Assembly: GCF_001676705.1 (NCBI RefSeq)
Contig: NZ_CP016170.1
Span: 62,001 to 126,000 of the forward strand
Length of the DNA stretch: 64,000 bases
Reading direction: 5' to 3'
Source of the DNA: Bordetella bronchialis
Lineage (GTDB): Bacteria; Pseudomonadota; Gammaproteobacteria; Burkholderiales; Burkholderiaceae_B
The stretch's first letter is position 1. Each line of letters starts with the position of its first letter. Below, piece by piece: positions 16,364 to 24,479 of this stretch. The notes below the pieces were generated by a model. That model was not told the origin of the DNA. It did no database searches and worked only from the letters and a program-made list of their open reading frames with translations. A program made the translations under genes and the position numbers.

Positions 16364-17554
16364 TCAGGCGTAGCCGGGCGCCAGCGCGAAGGTGCCGTGC
16401 TTGGCCGAGTTCGCGGCCGACATGACGACGTCGGCCGTCGGATAGCCGTTATGCTGGTCGGGCGTATAGGTGTAGTTGCCGAAGTAGCCCTGGTAGGGGT
16501 TCAGGCTGTTCCAGTAGGCGATGATTTCCTTGGACGACGCGCCGCTTTCCTGCACCGCCTTGGCCACCATCTGCACCGCGTCGTAGCCGGCCGTCACCCA
16601 CCAGAACAGCGTGTCGTCCAGGTTGACCTTGCCCTTCACCTTGTCGACGAATTCCTGCGAGCGCGCGGGCAACTTGCCATTCGCGTCGTAGCTGCAGCTG
16701 CGGTAGCCCACCGCATAGACCTTGTCCCAGTTCTGCGGCTTGCTGAGCAGGCCGCGGATCTCGCCCGAGGCCATGGAGGGATGGCCGGCGAAGATCACGT
16801 CCCATCCCATCTCGGCGCGCGCATTGAACAGGCGTGCTTCCATGCCGGTGGACACGCTCCAGATGACGATGACCTCCGCGCCGGCATTGCGGGCGCGCGT
16901 CATGTCGGGCGTCATGTCGGGTTGCGTCGCGTCGATGTTGTTGCTGTAGACCACCTCCGCGCCGTCGCGCTTGAAGTTCGCGACGCTGGTTTTCAGCGCG
17001 CTGACGCCGTAGCCGGTGGTGTCGCCGATCACCGCGACCTTCTTTACCTTCAGCACCTGCAGGCAATAGTTGCGCGTGGCGTCGTCCCATTGTTCGTTGG
17101 ACGGCGCGATGCGGAAGGCATTGGGGAATTTCTTGGGATCGATCAGGCTGTCGATCACGCAGGGATGGATATTCGGCATGCGGGCGCGCGCCATGATGGG
17201 CGTGACGGCCAGCGACTCGCCGGAATTGGTCGGGCCCCAGATCGCGTCCACCTTGATGGAGTTGATCATCTCCTGCGTGGCGTTGACCGCCTTGGTGGGA
17301 TCGCCCTGGGTGTCGCGCGTGATGATCTCGATCTTGCGGCCCTTGACGCCGCCCGCGGCGTTCAGGGTTTCCGCGGCGAACTTGACGCCGCGGTCGAAGC
17401 CCACGCCCGGCGCCGAACTCGGCCCGGTCAATGCCGCCAGCCAGCCGATGCGCAGCGGCTCGTCGGCCGCCCTGGCGAAGCGTGGCGCGCCGATGGCCGA
17501 CGCACCCAGTATCCCGGTGGTGCCCAGGACGAAATTCCGACGCGATAAAGGCAT
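16364..17554 (-). CDS. Periplasmic substrate-binding protein, Liv-type ABC receptor
   Basis: The 396-residue receptor begins MPLSRRNFVLGTTGILGASA. The RR-x-F motif suggests Tat export, with cleavage near FARAADEP. The mature chain shows the Peripla_BP_6 pattern PLRIGWLAALTGPSSAPGVG, the lobe motif IIEIITRDTQGDPTKAVNATQ region and LLSKPQNWDKVYAVGY. It would capture the ligand and deliver it to LivH and LivM-LivG encoded next. Family receptors bind amino acids, amides, aromatic acids or urea. The ligand here is unassigned and is best predicted from the two enolase-type enzymes encoded just upstream. Confidence 0.88.
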   Translation of the reverse strand: MPLSRRNFVLGTTGILGASAIGAPRFARAADEPLRIGWLAALTGPSSAPGVGFDRGVKFAAETLNAAGGVKGRKIEIITRDTQGDPTKAVNATQEMINSIKVDAIWGPTNSGESLAVTPIMARARMPNIHPCVIDSLIDPKKFPNAFRIAPSNEQWDDATRNYCLQVLKVKKVAVIGDTTGYGVSALKTSVANFKRDGAEVVYSNNIDATQPDMTPDMTRARNAGAEVIVIWSVSTGMEARLFNARAEMGWDVIFAGHPSMASGEIRGLLSKPQNWDKVYAVGYRSCSYDANGKLPARSQEFVDKVKGKVNLDDTLFWWVTAGYDAVQMVAKAVQESGASSKEIIAYWNSLNPYQGYFGNYTYTPDQHNGYPTADVVMSAANSAKHGTFALAPGYA

Positions 17555-17617
17555 GGTCTTTCCTTGAAGAGAATAGCCAGACGGAGAGGTGGCACGAACG
17601 TGGCGCGCGCGGCTGGC

Positions 17618-18709
17618 TCAGCGGCGCGCGTTTTGCAGCTCGGCGATGCGGCGCGGATCGAGCGTGAAGCCCCAGCCCGGCCTTTCCGGCACCACGGCAT
17701 CGCCATCGACGAATTCCAGCCGCTCCTGGTATAGCGACGAAAACCAGGGCATGTATTCCAGATAGATGGCATTGGCCAGCGCGCCCAGGACCTGGATGCT
17801 GGTCTCGGGGAAAAGATGGCTGGACACCGGCACGTCGTGGCTTTCCGCCATGTGGCCCACGCGCATGAATTCGCTGACGCCGCCTACGCGCTGCAGGTCC
17901 GGCATCAGGATGTCGGCGCTGCGCAGCCCCAGCATCGTGCGGAAGCCGTAGCGCGTGTACTCGGTTTCCCCGCTGGCGATCGGCGTGTCCAGCGCGGCGG
18001 CCACGCGCGCGACGCCCTCCAGGTCCCAGGCCGGCAGCGGCTCCTCGAACCACGTCAGGTCGTATTCCTCCAGCATGCGGCCCAGCCGTATCGCCTGCGC
18101 TTCGTTCAAGCCCTGGTTGGCATCGGCCATCAGGCGGATTCCGGGACCGATGGCCTGGCGCACGGCGCGCACGCGCTCGGCGTCCTGGCGCGGGTCCGGC
18201 ATGCCCAGGCGCATTTTCACGGCCTTGAAGCCTTGCCGCACCATGTCCTGGGCCTCGCGCGCCAGGCCGTCGATATCGCGGTCCAGCCACAGGCCGCCGC
18301 TGTGATAGGCCGGCAGCCGGTCGCGCGCGCCGCCCAGCAGGCGGTACAGCGGCATGCCGGCGGCCTTGCCGGCGATGTCCCACAGCGCGCCGTCGATGGC
18401 GGAGATGCCCATCACCGGCACGCCCTTGTGGCCGAAGAAGTTGATGTCCTTCCACGCGCGCGCCCAGAAGCCGGCGATGTGTCCGGCATCGCGGCCCACC
18501 ACCAGGTCGGCCAGTTCGTCCACCATGCGCTGCAGCACGCCGGTGCGCCGGTCGTTGAGCGTGAAGACCAGGTTCTCGCCGACGATGCCGGCATCGGTAT
18601 AGGCATACACCAGTACCACGCCGCAGCCGCGTATCGATCCCAGCGCGCTTTCGATGGGCCGGTCCAGCGGCAGCGACAGGGCGCGGGTTTCCAGGCGTTC
18701 TATCTTCAT
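17618..18709 (-). CDS. Mandelate racemase/muconate lactonizing enzyme family protein 1
   Basis: The 363-residue enolase-superfamily enzyme has an N-terminal capping domain (MKIERLETRALSLPLDRPIE) and a barrel. The barrel carries VKMRLG (K-x-R motif), metal ligands in LMADANQGL (Asp), WFEEPLP (Glu) and ASGETEYTR (Glu), and the acid/base loop VPVSSHLFPETSIQ (His). The KxK-type residue plus a C-terminal His marks the mandelate racemase subgroup, which includes acid-sugar dehydratases. Its ATG overlaps the previous gene's stop by four bases. With its neighbour it likely performs successive racemase or dehydratase steps on an imported hydroxy acid. Confidence 0.85.
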   Translation of the reverse strand: MKIERLETRALSLPLDRPIESALGSIRGCGVVLVYAYTDAGIVGENLVFTLNDRRTGVLQRMVDELADLVVGRDAGHIAGFWARAWKDINFFGHKGVPVMGISAIDGALWDIAGKAAGMPLYRLLGGARDRLPAYHSGGLWLDRDIDGLAREAQDMVRQGFKAVKMRLGMPDPRQDAERVRAVRQAIGPGIRLMADANQGLNEAQAIRLGRMLEEYDLTWFEEPLPAWDLEGVARVAAALDTPIASGETEYTRYGFRTMLGLRSADILMPDLQRVGGVSEFMRVGHMAESHDVPVSSHLFPETSIQVLGALANAIYLEYMPWFSSLYQERLEFVDGDAVVPERPGWGFTLDPRRIAELQNARR

Positions 18710-19827
18710 GCGTGCTTCTCCCGGGTAACGTGGCGTTCGCCGACGCGGTAGCGCGCCAGCACTTCTGGATCGGGATCGCAACCCAGGCCCGGTCCCTGCG
18801 GCACCGCGACGCGGCCGTCGCGCGCGCGCACCCAGGGATCGAAGGGATTGGCTTCCATGTCCAGCCACAGGACTTCGATCAGCGGCTTGGCGGGCAGCGC
18901 CGCGGCGATGTGCAGCGTGGCGACGAAGCCCGGGCCGAAGTAGGGTGAATGCGGCACCGTCTGCACGCCATGCACCTGGCACAGCGTGGCCACGCGCATG
19001 GCCTCGCCGATGCCGCCGATCTTGGTGACGCTGGGTTGCGCGATGTCCAGCGCCTGGGCTTCCAGCAGGCGCTGGAAACCCTGCGGGCCGGCGACGTTTT
19101 CGCCCGCGGCGATGGGAATGCCGCGCTGCCGCACGCGGGCCAGGCCCAGCGTGTCTTCCGGCGGCCACACCGGCTCTTCCAGCCAGTACATGCCGTCGCC
19201 GCGCAGGCTGTCGGCCATGGCCAGCGCCGTGGGCACGTCCCAGGCGCAGTTGGTGTCCAGCATGATGGCGGTTTCCGGGCCCCCCGCCGCCTGCGCGGCC
19301 CGCACCGCGCTGCGCGTGACTTCGTGCAGCTTGACGTGCCGGTAGCCCTGCTCCACGGCGGCCGCGGTATTGCGCGCCACCAGGGCGTCGTCGCTGTAGT
19401 TCAGCAGGCTGGAATAGGCCGGCAGGTCGGCGCAGGGCGCCGCGCCCAGCAGGCGATGCACGGGCAGGCCGGTGCGCTTGCCCAGCAGGTCCCACAGGGC
19501 GATCTCCACGCCCGACCACGCGAAGACGTAGGCGCCGTTGCGGCCCAGCAGGTGGGTCGCGTGCAGCACCGCGCGGGTCATGCCGGCGATGTCGCCGGCG
19601 TCGCGGCCGATGACCAGCGGCGCGACGATGGTGTCGAGGGCGGCGCGCGTGGAGGGGATGGCGGCGTGGCCGAAGGCCTCGCCCCAACCCACCAGGCCGT
19701 CCTCGGTTTCCACGCGTACCAGCAGGATGTCCAGCCGGTCCCACAGGGCGCCGGCGAAGCGCTGGTAGGGGCCGCCCATGTCGAAGGGCAGCGACACGAC
19801 TTCGGATGCGACGGACACGATATTCAT
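18706..19827 (-). CDS. Mandelate racemase/muconate lactonizing enzyme family protein 2
   Basis: The 373-residue second enolase-superfamily enzyme has metal ligands in IMLDTNCAW (Asp), YWLEEPVWP (Glu) and IAAGENVAG (Glu). The catalytic elements are HVKLHEV (K-x-H) and TVPHSPYFGPGFV (His). It is only distantly similar to its neighbour, so the two act on different steps or isomers rather than being a fresh duplication. It is the first gene of the operon. The start is ATG 19827 after GGGGTG. The gap to the divergent LysR gene is about 160 bases and must hold both promoters. Confidence 0.85.
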   Translation of the reverse strand: MNIVSVASEVVSLPFDMGGPYQRFAGALWDRLDILLVRVETEDGLVGWGEAFGHAAIPSTRAALDTIVAPLVIGRDAGDIAGMTRAVLHATHLLGRNGAYVFAWSGVEIALWDLLGKRTGLPVHRLLGAAPCADLPAYSSLLNYSDDALVARNTAAAVEQGYRHVKLHEVTRSAVRAAQAAGGPETAIMLDTNCAWDVPTALAMADSLRGDGMYWLEEPVWPPEDTLGLARVRQRGIPIAAGENVAGPQGFQRLLEAQALDIAQPSVTKIGGIGEAMRVATLCQVHGVQTVPHSPYFGPGFVATLHIAAALPAKPLIEVLWLDMEANPFDPWVRARDGRVAVPQGPGLGCDPDPEVLARYRVGERHVTREKHA

Positions 19828-19986
19828 GCGCCGCACCCCGTTGGGTTCGTCATGTTGTCTCCTGGCGGCCTGCCGTTTTTTTTGTCGGGGCCTTGTTCTG
19901 CAAGCCAGGATAGGGAGGCAGGTAGATAAAATCAATTGAGGCCGACTAATTTCCACATAAGCCAGCCTTATGCAGGAGGAGACAGG

Positions 19987-20925
19987 ATGTCGCTTACCGT
20001 CCGCCAGTTGGAAGTCATCCGCGCCGTCAGCGTGCACGGCTCCGTGACCGAGGCCGCCGCCGCGCTGGGTATTTCGCAGCCCGCCATCAGCCTGATGCTG
20101 CGCGACTGCGCCACACAGGCGGGCTTTCCTTTTTTCGTGCGCAAGCACGGACGCCTGCAGGCCACGCGGGAAACGCAAGTGATCCTGGCGGAGCTGAACC
20201 GCATTTTCGACAGCATCGAGCGGGTCAACCGTCTGATGGACGACATGCGGGAAATGACGGTGGGCACGGTGCAGGTGGCGTCGGTGCCGACGCTGGCTGA
20301 CAATCTGCTGTCGCCCACCATCGCGGAATTCCAGCGATCCTGGCCGCACATCCAGATTTCCGTCTTCACGGTCGACAATCTGGGTGTGTTCGAGAACGTC
20401 GTGCAGGAGCGCGTGGATTTCGGCCTGGGGCTGTCGCCGCTGCATCATCGCGACGGCCGCATGGTCAAGGGACGTATCAGCGACATCTGCGCCGCGGAGC
20501 TGGTTTGCGTGGTGCACCCCGACAGCCCGCTGGCGGCCCGCGAGTCGGTCACGCCGGCGGACCTGGCCCCCTATCCGCTCATCTCTTTCGGCAAGACGCA
20601 GCCACTGGGCGCGCTGATCGAAGACAGCTTCCGCCGCGCCGGCGTGGTGCGGCGCATCGCCATGGAAGTCACGCTGACCTCGGTAGCGTGCTCGCTGGCG
20701 CGTTCCGGCGCGGGCGCGGCCATCATCGATCCCTTCCATCTGTGGGCCCCGCGCGACCGTGGCGTCGTGACGCTGCCCTACCGGCCGCGCACGGAAGTGA
20801 AGGCGCAGATGCTGCTGCCCAACAATACGCCGTTGTCTCGCTCGGCCCAGCTGTTCGTTTCCGCCCTGCGCCGCACGGTGCGCGAACGCGGCGCGGCGGC
20901 GGAGTCGCAGCCCTACAGCTGCTGA
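19987..20925 (+). CDS. LysR-family transcriptional regulator
   Basis: The 312-residue protein has an N-terminal winged helix (LTVRQLEVIRAVSVHGSVTEAAAALGISQPAIS) with the typical LysR recognition helix, and a periplasmic-binding-like effector domain from about residue 90. The ribosome site is a strong AGGAGGAGA. It is transcribed away from the enolase/ABC operon, the classic LysR layout. It therefore probably activates that operon in response to the imported acid or a breakdown product. Its 3' end overlaps the convergent acylphosphatase gene by 13 bases. Confidence 0.88.
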   Translation: MSLTVRQLEVIRAVSVHGSVTEAAAALGISQPAISLMLRDCATQAGFPFFVRKHGRLQATRETQVILAELNRIFDSIERVNRLMDDMREMTVGTVQVASVPTLADNLLSPTIAEFQRSWPHIQISVFTVDNLGVFENVVQERVDFGLGLSPLHHRDGRMVKGRISDICAAELVCVVHPDSPLAARESVTPADLAPYPLISFGKTQPLGALIEDSFRRAGVVRRIAMEVTLTSVACSLARSGAGAAIIDPFHLWAPRDRGVVTLPYRPRTEVKAQMLLPNNTPLSRSAQLFVSALRRTVRERGAAAESQPYSC

Positions 20926-21197
20926 AAACTGCCGTAGCGCTTGTCGATGAATTCGCGGCGCGACGTCACTTCGCGGACCAGCGCGCCCGGCGGGCCGCGG
21001 CCCAGCCATTCCAGCATCTGGTCCACCTGGTCCGGCGTACCCTGCACCAGGGCTTCCACCGAGCCGTCGGCGGCATTCTGCACCCAGCCGGTCGCACCCA
21101 GCATATGCGCGCGCCGCACGGTCGCCATGCGAAAGCCCACGCCCTGTACCTTGCCGCGGATCTGCACGAAGACGGTTTCGATGTGGGGGTCTGCCAT
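20913..21197 (-). CDS. acyP: Acylphosphatase
   Basis: The 94-residue protein has the full acylphosphatase core. VQIRGKVQGVGFRMATVRRA supplies the phosphate loop and catalytic Arg, and GATGWVQNAADGSVEALVQG supplies the catalytic Asn. It hydrolyses carboxyl-phosphate bonds such as 1,3-bisphosphoglycerate or acetyl phosphate in the cytoplasm. Length matches the family norm. It is a stand-alone gene that converges on and slightly overlaps the LysR gene. Confidence 0.93.
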   Translation of the reverse strand: MADPHIETVFVQIRGKVQGVGFRMATVRRAHMLGATGWVQNAADGSVEALVQGTPDQVDQMLEWLGRGPPGALVREVTSRREFIDKRYGSFQQL

Positions 21198-21301
21198 AGG
21201 TATCGCGGTAGTGGTTTTCGGACCGGCTATTTTTTCATAGGCGACGGCGCGTCATGCACGTGCATTAGTCGTAACGGGTAACTTATTAAGTCATGGCGGG
21301 C

Positions 21302-21333
21302 TGGTTTATCCGGGCGCGGGCATTTTCTATGCT
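21302..21333 (+). promoter_or_regulatory. Possible promoter sharing part of the DUF4148 box
   Basis: TGGTTTATCC (21302-21311) is placed so that TTTATC lies 17 bases before the hexamer TATGCT (21328-21333). This is the same geometry as the DUF4148 promoters, but the outer AGGG/CCCTA arms are missing. It would serve the esterase-like gene at 21388. It is more likely an ordinary sigma-70 promoter than a true member of the regulon. Confidence 0.3.
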
Positions 21334-21387
21334 TAGCGCATCGTAGATACGCCCCGTCCGCACCCGGCGGGGCACCGGTCGATAGTC

Positions 21388-22260
21388 ATGTCCTGCCATC
21401 CCGATATTGCCGCGCCGCGGCCCTTGCCCGCGGGCGCCGCTGCTTCACCGGCCGGCTCCGCGCCTGCCGATGTACTGCCTCCGCACCGCGTGCGCTTCTA
21501 CGGCCGCCGCGCCCAAGGCGCCGCCACGCCGCTGGCGGTGCACTTCCACGGCGGCGCTTTCGTGTCCGGTTCCGTGGACCAGCCCTCCACCGTGGCGCAA
21601 CTGCTGGCCGACGCCGGCGCCATCGTCCTATCGGTGGATTACCCGCTGGCGCCCGACCATCCTTTCCCGTCCGCGGTGGAAGCCGCCTATGCGACGCTGC
21701 GATGGGCCCACCAGCATCGCCAGCAACTGGCCGGCAGGGGCGCCGCGCTATTCGTCGCGGGCGAGGAAGCCGGCGGCTGTATTGCCGCCGCGGTCGCCCT
21801 GATGGCGCGCGACCGCCTGGGGCCGCCCGTGGACGGCCAGATCCTGTTCTCGCCCATGCTGGATGCCAGCATGGGCACGGCCTCCGTGCGCGCGGCCCAA
21901 GGCACGCCCGCCGGCGCGCAATGGGCCGGCGGCTGGCGCGGCTATCTGTCCTGTCCCTGCGATGCCAGCCATCCTTACGCCACCCCGATGGCCGGTACCC
22001 GCCTGGCCGGTTTGCCGCCGCTGCTGCTGCTGAGCGGCCCCGACGACCCGCTGCGCGACGAGGGCCGGGCCTATGCCAGCCGCCTGCGCGCGGCCGGCGT
22101 GGCGGTCATCCGCGAGGCCCGCGATCATGCCATCGACTGGGGCGCGCAGCGGCTCGGCGCGGCGCCGGCGGACGCGGTCGAACTGGACGCCGTGCGGGCC
22201 CGTCTCTTCAGCTTCCTGGTCACCCATCCGGGGGGTGCGGGACAAGCTGCTCAGCTTTAG
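21388..22260 (+). CDS. Alpha/beta hydrolase, HSL-type, with altered nucleophile elbow
   Basis: The 290-residue protein resembles hormone-sensitive-lipase-type esterases. The oxyanion motif is HFHGGAFVSGS, the second strand is IVLSVDYPLAPDHPFPSAVE, the late acid is in LLLSGPDDPLRDEGRAYASRL and the late His is in EARDHAIDW. The nucleophile elbow, normally GDSAGG, reads GEEAGG here (GCG GGC GAG GAA GCC GGC GGC in the DNA), so the catalytic serine is absent. It may be catalytically dead or have another role. No strong ribosome site is seen before ATG 21388. Confidence 0.75.
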   Translation: MSCHPDIAAPRPLPAGAAASPAGSAPADVLPPHRVRFYGRRAQGAATPLAVHFHGGAFVSGSVDQPSTVAQLLADAGAIVLSVDYPLAPDHPFPSAVEAAYATLRWAHQHRQQLAGRGAALFVAGEEAGGCIAAAVALMARDRLGPPVDGQILFSPMLDASMGTASVRAAQGTPAGAQWAGGWRGYLSCPCDASHPYATPMAGTRLAGLPPLLLLSGPDDPLRDEGRAYASRLRAAGVAVIREARDHAIDWGAQRLGAAPADAVELDAVRARLFSFLVTHPGGAGQAAQL

Positions 22261-22463
22261 CGTCTCGGTCGAACCGGTAGCGGCGCCACGCGCGGCGCCC
22301 GCCGGCTGCCCATCCTTTTCCGCTCAACGGTTGAGCCGCGCGCCGCTTCCGTCCTAGGAAGGATGAGCGATAGTTGCTGCGCTTTTGAAAAGATACCTTA
22401 CGCCGTACATAGCCGCTAACGGTTCGGTTCGCGGCGGGGTATCTGACCAGTGCGGAGCGCGAT

Positions 22464-23366
22464 GTGAGCCAGGATTATCTCCTTCCGGAAGAAACGACGC
22501 TTGAATACAAGGCCCGGGGGTATATCTCCCTGGAAGAGATCTGCCCCCCCGATGAGGTGGCGCAGATACGGCAGACGCTGATGCGCATGTTCGAGAACAA
22601 GGTGGGCTATGAGGAGGGCGCGCAATACGACTTCGCCAGCCGCGACGATCCCGACAAGCCGCAAACCTTTCCCAGCCTGCACGACCCTTCGCACTACGCC
22701 CCGGAACTGCTGAAGACGACCTATCACCGCCGCGCCTTGGCCATCGCGCGCCAACTGCTGGGCGAGGACGCCGCGCTGTACGGCGAACACGCCCTGCTCA
22801 AGCCGGCGCGCGTCGGACCGGAGACGCCGTGGCACCAGGACGAGGCCTTTCGCTCGCCGGACTTCGAGTACCGCGAACTCAGTATCTGGCTGCCCTTGCA
22901 ACCCGTGGGCGAGGTCAATGGCTGCATGCAGTTCATTCCCGGGTCGCACCGCTACGACGTGCTCAAGCATCGTTCGCCGGGCTACGACAAGACCTTGCAT
23001 CCGCTGGAATGCTGCGACGAATTCCCGCGCGACAAGGCAGTGGCCGTGCCCCTACCGGCCGGCGGCTGCACCGTCCACGATATGCGGACCCTGCACTACA
23101 CCGGCCCGAACACGTCGGATGCGCCGCGGCTGGCCTACATCCTGATCTTCAACATCCCGCCGGTCTACAAGCCGGGGCTGCGCAAGTTCGACTGGCTGGA
23201 AGGCCGCCGGACCGATAGCCAGGTCCGCAAGCGCGAATGGCATCGCCGTGGCGGCTTCGCCATCGAAGTCATGCGCCGCCTGCCCCGGGCGCGGCTGACC
23301 AACGGCCGCTGGATGGCCTGGGCGGCGATCCGGGCGGTCAGCAAGGTCTGGCACCGGCCGCGCTGA
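22464..23366 (+). CDS. Phytanoyl-CoA dioxygenase (PhyH) family protein
   Basis: The 300-residue Fe(II)/2-oxoglutarate oxygenase family protein has the facial triad: PWHQDEAF gives His and Asp, and GCTVHDMRTLHYTG gives the distal His. The 2-oxoglutarate-binding Arg is in APRLAYILIF. The start is GTG 22464 after GGAG. It stands alone, with no obvious biosynthetic partners, so the substrate is unknown. Bacterial homologues hydroxylate ectoine, lipids or secondary metabolites. The about 200-base upstream gap holds the palindrome GCTCAACGGTTGAGC near 22323 and no gene. Confidence 0.85.
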   Translation: MSQDYLLPEETTLEYKARGYISLEEICPPDEVAQIRQTLMRMFENKVGYEEGAQYDFASRDDPDKPQTFPSLHDPSHYAPELLKTTYHRRALAIARQLLGEDAALYGEHALLKPARVGPETPWHQDEAFRSPDFEYRELSIWLPLQPVGEVNGCMQFIPGSHRYDVLKHRSPGYDKTLHPLECCDEFPRDKAVAVPLPAGGCTVHDMRTLHYTGPNTSDAPRLAYILIFNIPPVYKPGLRKFDWLEGRRTDSQVRKREWHRRGGFAIEVMRRLPRARLTNGRWMAWAAIRAVSKVWHRPR

Positions 23367-23499
23367 CCGCGTGCCAGCGGGGCCACGCGGATAGCCGCGG
23401 GCTCCGCGGCGAGGGGCGCCGGTGGCGGCCGACGATGCCGGGGAACCATCCCGGCGCCGGGCGGTCTACCTTCGTTCAGGAAAACGTAAGGAGACCGCC

Positions 23500-23796
23500 A
23501 TGAAGTGCCCTACCTGCCGAGAACCCGATCTGGTCATGTCGTCGCGGCAGAACATCGAGATCGACTATTGCCCCCAATGCCGGGGCGTATGGCTGGACCG
23601 CGGCGAACTGGACAAGCTGATCGAGCGCAGCGTCCAGGAAAGCGGCATGTCGCAGGCGTCGGCGCCCCCGCCGCAGCCGCCGCAACAGCCGGCCGGGCGC
23701 CCTTATGGCCACGACGACCGCGAGCTCCACTACGGCGACCGTGGCTACGACCGTGGCTACCGCAAGAAATCCTTCTGGCACGAAATCTTCGATTGA
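23500..23796 (+). CDS. TFIIB-type zinc-ribbon protein
   Basis: The 98-residue protein has two CxxC knuckles, MKCPTC and DYCPQCRGVWLDRGELDKL, that match the zf-TFIIB domain. A Pro/Gln-rich linker and a Tyr/Arg/Asp-rich tail (YGDRGYDRGYRKKSFWHEIFD, final residues) follow. AAGGAG precedes ATG 23500; a longer frame upstream lacks support. Small proteins of this type are common in proteobacteria and have no settled function. The charged tail suggests protein or nucleic-acid contact. Confidence 0.85.
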   Translation: MKCPTCREPDLVMSSRQNIEIDYCPQCRGVWLDRGELDKLIERSVQESGMSQASAPPPQPPQQPAGRPYGHDDRELHYGDRGYDRGYRKKSFWHEIFD

Positions 23797-23832
23797 TGGC
23801 CCCTGGCCTGTGGCCGGATCCCGGGGCCGCGC

Positions 23833-24249
23833 TCAGCCGTCCGCCTGCCCGGCTATGGCATCGTAGCCGCGCCCCAGGAATTGCAGGATGCACAGGCCGT
23901 GGCCGAAGGGATCGGCCAGGCCGGCGATCCGGCCCCAGGGATGGGTGGTGGCGGGCGTCTCCAGCGTGGCGCCGGCCGCCACTGCCCGCGCCACCGCCGC
24001 GTCGCAATCCGTGACCACAATGTCCAGATGGACTGGCGTCCAGTGCCGGCCATAGTGCCGCGCGCCCGTGGCTTGCGGCGCCGGGCGGGTGCCGGCCTGC
24101 TTGCGCAAGAGATAGATCGGCACGGCGGCTCCCAGCATCTCCACGCCGTCTTCGCCGAAGCGCCGTCCCGGCCGCAGTCCGAAGGCGTCGCGGTAGAAGG
24201 CCTCTGCAAGGGCGATGTCGTCGACGTCGATATTGATGAGAAGATCCAC
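23833..24249 (-). CDS. VOC/glyoxalase superfamily protein
   Basis: The 138-residue single-domain protein has the paired beta-alpha-beta-beta-beta modules of the vicinal oxygen chelate fold. The first is VDLLINIDVDDIALAEAFYRDAFGL and the second HWTPVHLDIVVTDCDAAVARAVAAGA, which ends WGRIAGLADPFGHGLCILQF. The C-terminal DPxGHxL motif supplies the usual metal-ligand region. The start is GTG 24249 after GGGAG; the longer open frame has no other credible start. The substrate cannot be told; members include glyoxalase-like and antibiotic-resistance proteins. Confidence 0.8.
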   Translation of the reverse strand: MDLLINIDVDDIALAEAFYRDAFGLRPGRRFGEDGVEMLGAAVPIYLLRKQAGTRPAPQATGARHYGRHWTPVHLDIVVTDCDAAVARAVAAGATLETPATTHPWGRIAGLADPFGHGLCILQFLGRGYDAIAGQADG

Positions 24250-24479
24250 GCGCGTCTCCCGATAGGGCGGAAAGTGCGGCTCGATGGCGACACGGCGGCC
24301 GTCACCGGCTTTCAGCGAGGCGTCAAGGCTGCCGGCGCATCGTAGCAGGCAGGCCGCGCGGGGGCAGGCCCCCGCGATGTGACCTTTCCGGCCCGGGCGG
24401 GCGTCGCGCCCCCATGCCATCTCGGCGCATAATGCGGGGCTGGCGGCGGGCGACGGGCCGCGGGCAGATGGAGATAAAG

